Origin: Treponema sp.
GTDB lineage: Bacteria > Spirochaetota > Spirochaetia > Treponematales > Breznakiellaceae
NCBI GenBank assembly: GCA_031275535.1
Contig: JAISOR010000224.1
Coordinates: 1-14,117 of the forward strand
DNA: 14,117 nt
Direction: 5' to 3'
The translations under genes were made by a program, and so were the position numbers. Below the pieces are notes generated by a model that searched no databases, had not been told where the DNA came from, and saw only the letters and a program-made list of their open reading frames with translations. Shown one piece after another: positions 1-9,030 of this stretch. Numbering within the stretch: position 1 is the first letter of the stretch; each line of letters opens with the position of its first letter.

Positions 1-1070
1 GCGGCGGGATGGCGGTACAGAAAATTCCAGAATTCCCTGGCGGGGGCTAATTTCCCGCTTGCGTATAAGGCGGCGCCAAGGTAATAGATGGTCTTATAAT
101 ACTCGACTTCCTCCATATATGCCGGTAAGGCCGGCCTGCGGAGGGCTTCGTCCATCAGGGCATCCAGGGAGCTAAAGGCAAAGTCAAAGCGGTTCCGGAG
201 AAGCTCCTCGATAAAGACCGTATTCTGAATCAAAAAGGCAAAGAGCAGATGTTCCGCGGCCCGGCCGTGCCTGCCCGAGGCGTAATAAAAAAAACCCAAG
301 AGCCGGTGGGCCCGTTCAACCACGGTATTATTATACCGGTAGAGGGTTAAAAAACGGTTTACTCCGTCGTTTTCGATGGTCCGCAGCATGGCGGTCCTGG
401 TAAAAATCCCCGATTCGCCGGACCAGAGGGAGTCCCGGGGGGGCCCCTCCCGGGAGTTTCCCTCCGCAATTTCCAAAAGCCGCTGCTCCATCTCGATATA
501 TTCCTGCCTGATCCGGTGGAGATCCGCGATCTTATATAAAATTTCCACCTCAAAGCCGGGGGTTTCCAGAAGGGCCCGCTGTTCGTAGGCCTTTTGATAC
601 TGCCTAAGGGCTATGCCCAATTCTCCCTCGGCCCGGTAGGTTTCCCCTATCCAGTATTCCGCCTCGGGATAATCCTTTAAACGGCCAAGCTGCTCCAGCG
701 CCGTCCGGGCCGAGCCTCCCAGGTCCCCCTTGGGAAGGCGGTAATACAACTCCTCCAGGGCCTTGGCGGCCCCGGGCTGGTTCCTTTCGGCGATATAGGT
801 TTCCACCCGGTCCAGGGAATCCCCCAGCCGGCGGACCTCCGGCAGGGACAGGAGATCGATCAGGTCCTGTTCCATCCGGGTATACAGGGCCCTCCGCTGC
901 ATCCGGGCATCCTCAAAGGCTACCAGGGCGTCCCCATAGGCGCCGTTTCTAAAGTAGAGCTTCCCCCGCTCCATGGTAAACCAATAGGGACGGCCCTCCG
1001 CACCCTGGGTCCAGCCCAAGGCGCAGGAGAGAAGAAACGCCAAAAATCCTAAAGCCGCTTTCCTTTTCAC
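1..1070 (-). CDS. Secreted TPR-like protein, probable lipoprotein (C-terminus beyond window)
   Basis: The frame is open from a GTG at 1070-1068 to the window edge, giving about 356 residues with no stop. The N-terminus (MKRKAALGFLAFLLSC) is a signal peptide: basic start, hydrophobic core, then LLSC, which fits a loose spirochete lipobox with Cys at residue 16. Ordinary signal peptidase cleavage after the following ALGWTQG is the alternative. The rest is helical with TPR-like spacing, for example a segment reading YWIGETYRAEGELGIALRQY and others with paired A/G/Y/L positions. The GTG overlaps the ispG stop as GTGA (4 nt), and GGGAG lies 4 nt upstream of it, so translation is probably coupled to ispG. 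The likely role is an envelope-anchored scaffold or protein-interaction factor; no specific function is recognised. Confidence 0.8.
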   Translation of the reverse strand, partial: MKRKAALGFLAFLLSCALGWTQGAEGRPYWFTMERGKLYFRNGAYGDALVAFEDARMQRRALYTRMEQDLIDLLSLPEVRRLGDSLDRVETYIAERNQPGAAKALEELYYRLPKGDLGGSARTALEQLGRLKDYPEAEYWIGETYRAEGELGIALRQYQKAYEQRALLETPGFEVEILYKIADLHRIRQEYIEMEQRLLEIAEGNSREGPPRDSLWSGESGIFTRTAMLRTIENDGVNRFLTLYRYNNTVVERAHRLLGFFYYASGRHGRAAEHLLFAFLIQNTVFIEELLRNRFDFAFSSLDALMDEALRRPALPAYMEEVEYYKTIYYLGAALYASGKLAPAREFWNFLYRHPA

Positions 1071-2242
1071 CCTTTCTCCCGGGGAAGGCCCTTACAGAGT
1101 TCCTCCAGGGCCTCCCGAAAGGCCCCGTCCGCATCACCGGCATCGACGGTCTTAATTACCTGGCCATGACGGAACAGAAGAACCTTCCCTCCGGCGCCGG
1201 TAATGCCCAGGTCGGCGTGCCGGGCCTCGCCGGGACCGTTCACCACACATCCCATAATAGCAATGGTAACATTTTTGTCCAGAGAATACAAAGTATCCTG
1301 CCACCGCCGGGTAAAACCATGGGTATCAAAATCGTTCCTGCCGCACCGGGGGCAGGACACGATCACCACCCCGGGCCGGTCCCGGCTGTTCCCGGTGCTG
1401 TCCGCCAGGGCCCCCAGGATTTCCCTCCCGGCGATAACTTCGTTTTCCATGGTATCCGACAGGGATACCCGGATGGTATCACCCAGGCCCTCGGCCAGGA
1501 GGGTATGGAGGGCCGCGGTACTCCGCACAACCCCGGCGATGAGGGGCCCCGCTTCGGTAACCCCGATATGGAGGGGCGCCGCAGTCCGTTCCGCCAGGAG
1601 CCGGTTGGCGGCTACCGTATCCGCCGCCGAAGAGGCCTTCATGGAAACCAGCACATCCTTAAAGTCAAAGTCCCGGAATATCTTTAGTTCCCGTTCCGCC
1701 GCATCCGCCAGGGCCTCCGGGACGCGGAGGGCCCCGCGGTCCACCTGTTCCCGGAGTTCCCGGGGCAGACTTCCCCCGTTGACCCCAATCCGTATGGGCC
1801 TTCCCTTGGCCGCGGCCTTGGACAGAACCTTTTCGACCCTTTCCCGGCTTCCGATGTTGCCGGGGTTAATCCTGATTTTAGCGATGGGGAAATCCAGGCA
1901 CCGGAGGGCGATCCGGTAATCAAAATGAATATCCGCCACCAGGGGCATGGACACCCCGGAGGCCAGGGTTCCTACAAGTTCAGCGGTTTCCAAATCGGGG
2001 ACGGCAAAGCGAAGCAGCCCGCAGCCCATGGCCTTAAGTTTTAGGATCCGGGCAGCCAGGGCGTCCCCGGCCTTTCCCTCCAGGTCCGCAAAACTAAGGC
2101 GGTCCTTCCACATGGTCTGTATACACACCGGAAGGCCGCCCCCAAGGGTAAGGGCTTCGACATGGTCGAAGCCGCCTATTCTAACTATACGGGATACCCG
2201 CCGCGGCACGCGCCCCGGCGGCGATTCAACCGGTTCACCCAA
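1067..2242 (-). CDS. ispG: 4-hydroxy-3-methylbut-2-en-1-yl diphosphate synthase (IspG/GcpE)
   Basis: Cytosolic [4Fe-4S] enzyme of the MEP isoprenoid pathway; it reductively opens MEcPP to give HMBPP. At 391 residues it is the standard bacterial length and lacks the insertion domain of the plant and Chlamydia forms. The N-terminal TIM-barrel part shows VCIQTMWKDR and the strand LVADIHFDYRIAL. The C-terminal cluster domain shows SCPRCGR (C297, C300) and MGCVVNGPGEA (C332, E339), the three cluster cysteines plus the fourth Glu ligand known for IspG. The first codon is TTG at 2242, overlapping the subunit K stop by 8 nt with no clear ribosome binding site. An in-frame GTG at 2209 (residue 12), preceded by GGGG, is an alternative start that keeps the whole domain. 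It is embedded in the V-ATPase transcription unit, an unusual position. Confidence 0.95.
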   Translation of the reverse strand: MGEPVESPPGRVPRRVSRIVRIGGFDHVEALTLGGGLPVCIQTMWKDRLSFADLEGKAGDALAARILKLKAMGCGLLRFAVPDLETAELVGTLASGVSMPLVADIHFDYRIALRCLDFPIAKIRINPGNIGSRERVEKVLSKAAAKGRPIRIGVNGGSLPRELREQVDRGALRVPEALADAAERELKIFRDFDFKDVLVSMKASSAADTVAANRLLAERTAAPLHIGVTEAGPLIAGVVRSTAALHTLLAEGLGDTIRVSLSDTMENEVIAGREILGALADSTGNSRDRPGVVIVSCPRCGRNDFDTHGFTRRWQDTLYSLDKNVTIAIMGCVVNGPGEARHADLGITGAGGKVLLFRHGQVIKTVDAGDADGAFREALEELCKGLPREKG

Positions 2243-2675
2243 GACTGATCATGGAGAGGACCATGGCGAAAATGGCAACGGTTTCACAGATACCGACTAT
2301 CATCATGTAGTTGACAAAGCCCTTGCCGGTCTCGCCCACGGCATCCGCCCCGGCGGCCCCCGCCTTACCCTGGGCAATGGCGGAGAACGCCATGGCCAGC
2401 CCCGAGGCAAGGCCAATGCCGAGATAGAGGGAACCGTTTTCGGGATTGGTCAATGCGGCGGGTTTCATAAAGAGCAAACCCAAGATAAAGCCGTAAAAGG
2501 TCTGGGTCAACGGCGCCCCGCCAAAGGCGAGCATGGTCATAGGCGCCGGTTTGTTGTTGACATAGCATTTTTTCCATGCGCCGATAACCGACTGACCCGC
2601 AATACCAATACCGATTGCCGAGCCGACGGCGGCAATACCCATCACAAGACCTGCGCCCAATAAACCTAAATTCAT
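2235..2675 (-). CDS. atpK: V-type ATP synthase subunit K (membrane rotor c-ring subunit)
   Basis: Proteolipid that forms the ion-carrying rotor ring. The 146 residues contain four hydrophobic helices (roughly 4-27, 46-70, 83-103 and 121-143), the duplicated hairpin typical of NtpK-type subunits. The ion-binding Glu is E131 in the last helix (GICETVAIF). The ligands known for the Na+-binding E. hirae NtpK also line up: T57, Q58 and Y61 in PLTQTFYG, and Q102 in IAQGK. This predicts Na+ rather than H+ coupling (inference). The first hairpin has Gln instead of Glu at the ion position, as is usual in this family. The ATG at 2675 has AGGAG 6 nt upstream, a strong site that suits the high copy number of this subunit. 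It follows subunit I by 29 nt. Confidence 0.96.
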   Translation of the reverse strand: MNLGLLGAGLVMGIAAVGSAIGIGIAGQSVIGAWKKCYVNNKPAPMTMLAFGGAPLTQTFYGFILGLLFMKPAALTNPENGSLYLGIGLASGLAMAFSAIAQGKAGAAGADAVGETGKGFVNYMMIVGICETVAIFAMVLSMISLG

Positions 2676-2704
2676 ATCTTTCTCCTAGTAGTTGCCGCAA
2701 TCCG

Positions 2705-4630
2705 TTAATCGGACCGGGCCTCTTTTTCTATCCGTTTAGCAAACGGTCTATACGCATAACCGGACCATGTAAGCCCCACATGGCTCGAGAATTCCAAGGT
2801 ATTCAGACGGACGCCGTGGACCAGCACCGAAAGCACATTAAGAACGATGTTAAGGCCGTGGCCGAAGACCAGAAGGAGCACCCCAAAAACAAAGAGGATA
2901 AAATGCCCCAGCATGGGTCCGGCCATGGCGTTTACCGTTGAGGCAATGGCCGCCCCCGCCAGGCCCACCGCCCAAAGCCTGATGTAGGACATGATGTCGG
3001 AAAACACATTGGCGATCCCCAGGATGACGGAAATGATATTCTTGAGGCTTTCAAGCACGGAACGGCCAAAACTGCCATCATAGTTGGCAAATAAGAAATT
3101 CAGGAAGAAGCCCCCGATAAACACATACACCGCAGGCATAAGGAGGGGGATGCGCCGGTATTCATTACTTGCTATGAGGGAGAGTATGACGCAGTACATC
3201 CCCGCCACCATGGCCATGGAACCAAGGTCTCCCAGGGACCGCAGGGTCCTGCCCTTGATAATCGCCAGGATATGGCCTATGGAAAGCTGCAACAGGGCCA
3301 GGGAGAAGCAGAATATCATCAGATTCTGCTGAACAATACCCTTATCCCGGGGAGACCGGGCGGCGGTGACATTGGAAATAAGCGGCAAAGAGAGGTTCCG
3401 TAAAATGGCCGGCAGGGTTTGGACATCTTCAATGCCGAACCAGGAACAGGTAAGGACCCCCCAGACAAAGTTTGAAAACCCAAGGAGCAGGACCAGCTTC
3501 AGCACCGGGGGAACGCCCTTTTTCGACGTTTTGATAATGCCCGCCACACTCCCCAGCAAAAGCAGGGCGCCGTATCCCGCGTCGCCGAAGATCATGCCGA
3601 AAAACACACAGAAAAACAGCAGGAACCAGCCGGATATATCCACCTCGCGGTAGCCCGGCACGACCTCCAGAAATTCCGTTAGGGGACTGATAAGGCTCGC
3701 AAGCCTGTTGTTTTTCAGTTTCGTGGGGACCAGGTCTTCCTCCCCGGGATCATCCGAGAGGAGGGCCCAGTTGTTTTCCGCGGCGGCCCGCTTTAAAAGC
3801 CCCACATCATCCTTAGGTACAAAGCCGGTGATCCAGGAAACGGTAAATTCCGCCGGGGCATCCTCCATGGTATCCATCCCCACCCGGGCGGCCTCAAATT
3901 CAATATCCTGGACCAGGCATTTCAATTCGGCGCCCACGGCGTCCTTCTGATAGGCCAGCGCGGCCAGCTGCCTCTCGATATCCGCCAGGGCGTCCCTGGT
4001 TTCGGCCATACGCCGGTCCAGTTCGGAAAGGGAACGGGAGGGCAGGGCCAGGGGAATTTCCCCCGGAATGGAAACGCCCACGGCGGCGCAGTAGACCGCG
4101 GCCTTGTCCCGGGCCAGCACGATCACCGGCACGGCGTCCCCCAGGGAGCCGTAGCTTTCCCAGGAGAGTTCGTAGGGAATAAGGGAAAGCCCCTGATCCG
4201 CCAGTTCCTTTAGGGCCGCGGGGTTAAAATCCCCCCACTTTTCTATCCGGCTCCGTTCTTTTATGTCCCCCCCCAGCTGTTCCTGGAGGACCTTCCGCTC
4301 TTCCGCCAGGGCCGAGATCTGATCCACCGGATTCGGGGCCTCCGGCCTGTTCACGCTGTCGGAGGAGAAATCATCCCCGCCGGAGCCCGCGGGAACCGGC
4401 GGGACCGGAAGGGCCGCCGCGGGGCGGGCCCCCTTTTTTACGGGATAAGCGGAGAGCATTCCCAGGGCGTTTTCCACCCGGGCCTTCCGTTCCAGCAGCT
4501 TGGACAGCCGGTCGGAGGAGACATTCCGCCTTTCCAGGTGGATTATCCCCAGTTCCCGGAGTTTTTCCAGGGAAACTTCCCGGTTTTTATCCATGACCAC
4601 GAGGGTCACTTTCTTCATCGGCACTATCAT
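2705..4630 (-). CDS. atpI: V-type ATP synthase subunit I (membrane stator a-subunit)
   Basis: Homologue of the eukaryotic a subunit; it carries the ion half-channels facing the K ring. The first ~330 of 641 residues are a cytosolic, coiled-coil-rich arm with a Pro/Ala/Gly/Ser-rich linker at about 68-100. From about residue 335 (WFLLFFCVFFGMIFGDAGYG) the protein is a multi-pass membrane domain with seven to eight helices. R551 in MSYIRLWAVGLAG matches the essential channel arginine (Vph1 R735), and R608 in VHGVRLNTLEF matches the second conserved arginine. The GDAGYG motif is also family typical. The ATG at 4630 overlaps the stop of subunit D as ATGA, with GGAGG about 10 nt upstream; M5 is a less likely start. 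Confidence 0.96.
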   Translation of the reverse strand: MIVPMKKVTLVVMDKNREVSLEKLRELGIIHLERRNVSSDRLSKLLERKARVENALGMLSAYPVKKGARPAAALPVPPVPAGSGGDDFSSDSVNRPEAPNPVDQISALAEERKVLQEQLGGDIKERSRIEKWGDFNPAALKELADQGLSLIPYELSWESYGSLGDAVPVIVLARDKAAVYCAAVGVSIPGEIPLALPSRSLSELDRRMAETRDALADIERQLAALAYQKDAVGAELKCLVQDIEFEAARVGMDTMEDAPAEFTVSWITGFVPKDDVGLLKRAAAENNWALLSDDPGEEDLVPTKLKNNRLASLISPLTEFLEVVPGYREVDISGWFLLFFCVFFGMIFGDAGYGALLLLGSVAGIIKTSKKGVPPVLKLVLLLGFSNFVWGVLTCSWFGIEDVQTLPAILRNLSLPLISNVTAARSPRDKGIVQQNLMIFCFSLALLQLSIGHILAIIKGRTLRSLGDLGSMAMVAGMYCVILSLIASNEYRRIPLLMPAVYVFIGGFFLNFLFANYDGSFGRSVLESLKNIISVILGIANVFSDIMSYIRLWAVGLAGAAIASTVNAMAGPMLGHFILFVFGVLLLVFGHGLNIVLNVLSVLVHGVRLNTLEFSSHVGLTWSGYAYRPFAKRIEKEARSD

Positions 4631-5229
4631 TGGGCCGCCGCCTCCATTCCGCGCTTGGCGATCTTACCGCGGACCACCGCGGCGGTCTGCTGATCCCCCA
4701 GATACACCTGGATCTTCTTAATATTTCCCCTGGCCTCGGGGATCTTTATCTTTTCAAAGAGGTTTACCCGCTGGGAAGTGGTCCGCAGTTCCCGCTCCAG
4801 CCGGCGCTGCTGCTCCTCCAGGGTCCGGGCCTCCAAGTCCAGGAGGAGGACCCTCTCCATATTCTCCACGGCCTTGTCCAGCCACAGGGGCTTGCGGACC
4901 AGATCATAGGCCTGGGTTTCAAAATCCACCCCCTGAAAGAGGGGGATCATCACCCCGGCGATATTCCCCTGGTCGGCCCTTACCCGGGTGATCCTCAGAA
5001 TCTCCGGGGTAAAAATATCCCTTTCGCCGAATACGGCGATCCAGGATTTAAAGGATTCGTCGATCCGTTCCTTTTCCAGAACCAGCTCCTTGATCCTGCT
5101 TTCGATGATCCGGATCTCCGCCTGGAGCTGCTGCTTCTTGAGCATCAAGGTAGGAAGGTAACGCTGGTACATCTTAAGGGAGTCCTTCTGCTTCTTTAGC
5201 TCATTTTTAGTCAGCTTTATCTTTGCCAT
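4627..5229 (-). CDS. atpD: V-type ATP synthase subunit D (central rotor shaft)
   Basis: The central stalk that turns inside the A3B3 head. The 200 residues match the usual 200-215. The N-terminus (MAKIKLTKNELKKQKDSLKM) followed by LPTLMLKKQQLQAEI is the hallmark of the D family and forms the first helix of an antiparallel coiled coil. The C-terminal half (LEARTLEEQQRRLERELR, then RVNLFEKIKIPEARGNIKKI) forms the return helix; RVNxFE is a well-conserved D-subunit signature. The start at 5229 has GAGG 4 nt upstream. It lies 35 nt after subunit B and overlaps subunit I by 4 nt. Confidence 0.96.
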   Translation of the reverse strand: MAKIKLTKNELKKQKDSLKMYQRYLPTLMLKKQQLQAEIRIIESRIKELVLEKERIDESFKSWIAVFGERDIFTPEILRITRVRADQGNIAGVMIPLFQGVDFETQAYDLVRKPLWLDKAVENMERVLLLDLEARTLEEQQRRLERELRTTSQRVNLFEKIKIPEARGNIKKIQVYLGDQQTAAVVRGKIAKRGMEAAAQ

Positions 5230-5264
5230 GGTTCCTCAATACCTCAAAATAAAGCAAAAAACCA

Positions 5265-6566
5265 TTATGATTTTTTGCCCGGCCAAAACTTCTCGATAAG
5301 TTCCGTCCTCAGTCCCGTTTCTTCGGAACTGAAACAGTCGGCAAGAATTTCCCAGCCCAGATCCAGGGCCCGTTCCAGGGGGATGTTGAGGGTGATATCC
5401 ATCATTTCCCGCTCAAAGCGTTCCCCGTATTTAAGGAGCTTGTCGTCCCAGGGGGTCATCAGGAAGCCCATGGATTTCTTTTCCAGGGTGTCCTTAAAGG
5501 ATGAATAGAGCTTGATCATGCCGTCCATCAGGGCCCGGTGGTCAGGCCGGGTCTTGCCGTTTACCTGCTGTTTAAGCCGGGAAAGGGAGCCGAAGGGCTC
5601 GATGCGCCCCCCCTTAAGGTAATACTGCCCCTCGGTGATATATCCCGTATTGTCCGGCACCGGATGGGTCACGTCGTCGCCGGGCATGGTGGTAACCCCC
5701 AGGATGGTGATGGAACCGGCGGTCTCAAAGTCCACCGCCTTTTCGTACCGGGCGGCAAGCTGGCGGTAGAGATCCCCCGGGTATCCCCGGTTGGAGGGGA
5801 CCTGCTCCTGGCTGATGGAAATTTCCTTCATGGCGTCGGCAAAACTGGTCATATCCGTCAGGAGGACCAGGACATCCTTGTCCTGCAGGGCAAACTGTTC
5901 CGCCACCGCCAGGGATATGTCGGGGATCATCAGACATTCCACCGTGGGATCGCTGGCGGTATGGACAAACATAACGGTCCGGGAAAGGGCGCCCCCCTCT
6001 TCCAGGGTATCCTTAAAGAAAAGATAATCGTCGAATTTAAGGCCCATGCCCCCCAGGATAATCACGTCTACCTCGGCCTGCATGGCGATCCGGGCCAGGA
6101 GTTCGTTGTAGGGCTCCCCGGAAACCGAGAAGATGGGCAGCTTCTGGGAAACTACCAGGGTGTTAAAGAGGTCGATCATGGGGATCCCCGTGCGGATCAT
6201 CTTTCGGGGGATGATCCGCTGGGCGGGATTTACCGAAGGGCCCCCGATGGGGATAAGGTTCTCGTGCAGGGCGGGGCCCTTGTCCCTGGGCGACCCGGAA
6301 CCGGTAAAAACCCGGCCCAGGAGGTTTTCCGAAAAGGAAATCTCCATGGGATGCCCCAGGAAACGAATGGTATCCCCGGTGGATATACCCCTGCCCCCGG
6401 CAAAGACCTGGAGGGAAACCACATCCCCCGCCAGGCGGTTTACCTCCGCCAGCGAAGTCCCGTAGGAGGTCTCCACCTCCGCCAGATCCCCGTACCGGAT
6501 ATCTTCCGCCCGGACCGTAATGACGTTGCCGGTGATGGACTCAATCTTACTATATACCTTTTTCAT
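5265..6566 (-). CDS. atpB: V-type ATP synthase subunit B (non-catalytic head subunit)
   Basis: Alternates with A in the A3B3 head. The 433 residues are slightly short of the common 455-465. The P-loop position holds the degenerate [16 protein letters not shown] (about 146-161), with no GK[ST], as expected for the non-catalytic subunit. The family motif [23 protein letters not shown] is at about 292-314. R330 in SLSRLK corresponds to the arginine finger (E. hirae NtpB R350) that completes the ATP site on subunit A. The N-terminal beta-barrel covers about residues 1-75. The start at 6566 is 20 nt after subunit A, with a modest GGAAG 7 nt upstream. Confidence 0.96.
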   Translation of the reverse strand: MKKVYSKIESITGNVITVRAEDIRYGDLAEVETSYGTSLAEVNRLAGDVVSLQVFAGGRGISTGDTIRFLGHPMEISFSENLLGRVFTGSGSPRDKGPALHENLIPIGGPSVNPAQRIIPRKMIRTGIPMIDLFNTLVVSQKLPIFSVSGEPYNELLARIAMQAEVDVIILGGMGLKFDDYLFFKDTLEEGGALSRTVMFVHTASDPTVECLMIPDISLAVAEQFALQDKDVLVLLTDMTSFADAMKEISISQEQVPSNRGYPGDLYRQLAARYEKAVDFETAGSITILGVTTMPGDDVTHPVPDNTGYITEGQYYLKGGRIEPFGSLSRLKQQVNGKTRPDHRALMDGMIKLYSSFKDTLEKKSMGFLMTPWDDKLLKYGERFEREMMDITLNIPLERALDLGWEILADCFSSEETGLRTELIEKFWPGKKS

Positions 6567-6586
6567 AACCTGTCTTCCATCCTACC

Positions 6587-8347
6587 TTATGCCAAGATTT
6601 TTTCCGCCGCCTTATCCAGGCCCCCGGACCGTTCGGCGATCATGGATTCAATTTCCTGCTGCAGGGTCTTAAAGCCGGGGGCGTCCATTTCGGTACTGTT
6701 AAAATCCAAAAAGCGCTGCCGGAGCTTGTTGAACCAGCTCCTGGCCTCGTTTTTGTCGTTAAAAGAAAATTGAGACGCCAGGATGGTAAGAATAATGGCG
6801 AACACATACTTTTGCCGTTTAGGGCTTACCGCCGCATCCACCGCATCAAAGGAATTCTGCTGAAAATACACCGCATCCAGGAATTCCCCCTTGAGGTAGA
6901 TCGTATAATCATCCAGGGAGGTTCCCTCCTCGCCGACGACCTTCATCATCTGCTCTACTTCACTGCCCCGGGCCATAAAATTGTGGGCGTAGGAAACCTT
7001 GCCGGAATCTATGATACCCTTATATTTTGACCAGGAATCCAGGGGATGGATGGCGGGATACTTACGGGCGTCGGAACGTTCCCGGGAAAGCCCGTGGAAG
7101 GCCCCCACGACCTTAAGGGTTGCCTGGGTTACGGGTTCCTCGAAGTTGCCCCCCGCGGGGCTGACGGTCCCGCCGATGGTGACCGAGCCGATGGACCCGT
7201 CCCGGAGCCGCACAATCCCCGCCCGTTCATAGAAACCGGCGATGGTGGATTCCAGATACGCGGGGAAGGCCTCTTCCCCGGGGATCTCCTCCAGGCGGCC
7301 GGACATTTCCCGCAGGGCCTGGGCCCAGCGGCTGGTGGAATCCGCCAGGAGCAGCACGTTCAGGCCCATCTGGCGGTAGTATTCCGCCAGGGTCACCGCC
7401 GTATAGAGGGACGCTTCCCGGGCGGCCACGGGCATGGAGGAGGTATTACAGATAATCACGGTCCGCTCCATCAGGGAGCGGCCGGTCCGGGGGTCCAGGA
7501 GTTCGGGGAATTCCTTGAGGGTCTCCACCACCTCCCCGGCCCGCTCACCGCAGGCGGCGAGGATAACGATATCCACATCGGCGTGGCGGCTGGTGGTCTG
7601 CTGGAGTACGGTCTTACCCGCGCCGAAGGGGCCGGGGATGCAGTAGGTGCCCCCCCGGGCCACGGGGAAAAAGGTATCGATAAGACGGACCCGGGTAACC
7701 ATGGGTTCATTCGGTTTAAGCCGTTCCTCGTAACAGGTTACGGAGCGCTTTACCGGCCAGAAGAAGGTCATGGAAAGGGGAAGGACCTCCCCCTTTTCGT
7801 CCTGGATCTCCGCAATCGTATCGTGGATCTTATAGGTCCCCGCGGGCTGTATGGATTTAACCGTATAGGTCTTATACAGGTTGAAGGGAACCATGATCCG
7901 GTGGGTAAAGGACCCTTCCGGCACCGTCCCGATGCTGTCGCCCCGTTCGACCCGGTCTCCGGGCTTTACCGCCGGGGTAAAGGCCCACTCCCTGCCCGAG
8001 TCAAGGGCCTCCAGGTAGACGCCCCGTTCCAGGAAATACCCCGCCTCTTCCGCCAGCTTGGGCAGGGGGTTCTGCAGGCCGTCGAAGACCTGGCCCAAAA
8101 GGCCCGGCCCCAGTTCTATGGCCAGCATGTCCCCCGTAAAGGTCGCCGTATCCCCCACGGTAATACCCTTGGTCATCTCAAAGACCTGGAGGCTGCATAC
8201 ATTCCCCCGGATACGGATAACCTCGCTCTTGAGCCTCTTTTCGCCCAGGTTGATATAAGCGACTTCATTCATGGAAACCACGCCCTCGAACTGGACGCTT
8301 ACCATGTTGCCGTTTACGCCGACCACTGTACCTTTTGTTCCGGTCAT
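6587..8347 (-). CDS. atpA: V-type ATP synthase subunit A (catalytic)
   Basis: Catalytic subunit that hydrolyses or makes ATP. The 586 residues are full length. The Walker A motif GPFGAGKT is at 239-246, followed by the catalytic AACGERAGEVVE with E268 and R269. A later LLADSTSRWAQALREMSGRL is the conserved Walker B and adjacent segment. The N-terminal beta-barrel (MTGTKGTVVGVNGNMVSV) and the A-specific bulge domain (about 110-195) are present. The start at 8347 overlaps the stop of the DUF2764 gene as ATGA, so the two are probably translationally coupled. All catalytic residues are intact. Confidence 0.98.
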   Translation of the reverse strand: MTGTKGTVVGVNGNMVSVQFEGVVSMNEVAYINLGEKRLKSEVIRIRGNVCSLQVFEMTKGITVGDTATFTGDMLAIELGPGLLGQVFDGLQNPLPKLAEEAGYFLERGVYLEALDSGREWAFTPAVKPGDRVERGDSIGTVPEGSFTHRIMVPFNLYKTYTVKSIQPAGTYKIHDTIAEIQDEKGEVLPLSMTFFWPVKRSVTCYEERLKPNEPMVTRVRLIDTFFPVARGGTYCIPGPFGAGKTVLQQTTSRHADVDIVILAACGERAGEVVETLKEFPELLDPRTGRSLMERTVIICNTSSMPVAAREASLYTAVTLAEYYRQMGLNVLLLADSTSRWAQALREMSGRLEEIPGEEAFPAYLESTIAGFYERAGIVRLRDGSIGSVTIGGTVSPAGGNFEEPVTQATLKVVGAFHGLSRERSDARKYPAIHPLDSWSKYKGIIDSGKVSYAHNFMARGSEVEQMMKVVGEEGTSLDDYTIYLKGEFLDAVYFQQNSFDAVDAAVSPKRQKYVFAIILTILASQFSFNDKNEARSWFNKLRQRFLDFNSTEMDAPGFKTLQQEIESMIAERSGGLDKAAEKILA

Positions 8348-9027
8348 TTCGGTTCTCCCGATTCAATACTAGTAGGGGTCACTTCCTTGAAGGGTCCTTC
8401 AGAGAAGCGTGCCTCGGTCATGGAAACCTGTTCCATGATGGAAGCATATAGGGCCTTGTATTCCGCAAAACCCTCCGGGGCTTTAAATGCGGAACGCCGT
8501 TCCATGAGGAGCAGCTTTAGCAGATATGCATAGACCGTATTACGGCCAAAATAATCCAATCCCTCCAGGGCTTCGATGGCGTCCCACCGGGCCTTGTCCA
8601 AGAGGAGTTCCGCGTCCAGGGGGGATTCCAGGGCCAGGGCCGCCTTAGCTGCGGCATCCGCCTCCGGCGGGCTCCCCGGAGGATCCACCGGCGCCGCCCC
8701 ATCCCGTTTCAGGGCCTGGGCCCGGTACCGGGCAAGGTGCAGGCGCAGGGCCCGTTCCCAGGCGTACCATCCGTCGATAAAGGAGGAATTAACAGGGCGC
8801 GGGGGCTCCCCATAGGGGGGGGCGGCCCCGGCGCCCTTATCGCCCCTGTCCAGGGCCGCCTGGCGAAGGGCCGCGTCGGGGTCCAGGGCACAATAGTCCA
8901 GCAGCGCCGCGTCGGCGGGGCTCAGCATGTCCCGGGCCATGGCCTTAAACCGGTCCGGGGGCATGGGAGCCGCCTGTCCGTAGCTGAGAAAGGGAAGCTG
9001 GGCTATAAAATAATAATACGCGGCCAC
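8344..9027 (-). CDS. DUF2764 family protein of the V-ATPase operon, probable C-like subunit
   Basis: Recognised as DUF2764 by the opening AYYYFIAQLPFLSYGQ and by its place between E and A. Spirochete and Bacteroidetes V-ATPase operons carry such a gene there, where other bacteria and archaea have subunit C. The 227 residues are mostly helical, with FIDGWYAWERALRLHLARYRA near the middle and a Pro/Ala-rich linker at about 112-130, probably flexible. No signal peptide or membrane segment is seen. A role as the funnel connecting the rotor shaft to the K ring is inference from gene order; direct similarity to subunit C is not visible by eye. It starts with GTG at 9027, 3 nt after the subunit E stop, with AAGGG 9 nt upstream. 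Confidence 0.85.
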   Translation of the reverse strand: MAAYYYFIAQLPFLSYGQAAPMPPDRFKAMARDMLSPADAALLDYCALDPDAALRQAALDRGDKGAGAAPPYGEPPRPVNSSFIDGWYAWERALRLHLARYRAQALKRDGAAPVDPPGSPPEADAAAKAALALESPLDAELLLDKARWDAIEALEGLDYFGRNTVYAYLLKLLLMERRSAFKAPEGFAEYKALYASIMEQVSMTEARFSEGPFKEVTPTSIESGEPK

Positions 9028-9030
9028 CGC

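Noticed and set aside
5538..6773. A 411-codon open frame on the plus strand
   Set aside because: It is antisense to atpB and the end of atpA and shows no recognisable motif.
7046..8533. A 495-codon open frame on the plus strand
   Set aside because: It lies antisense to atpA and the DUF2764 gene, both of which have full family motifs. The protein is rich in Gly/His/Pro as expected from GC-rich antisense reading.
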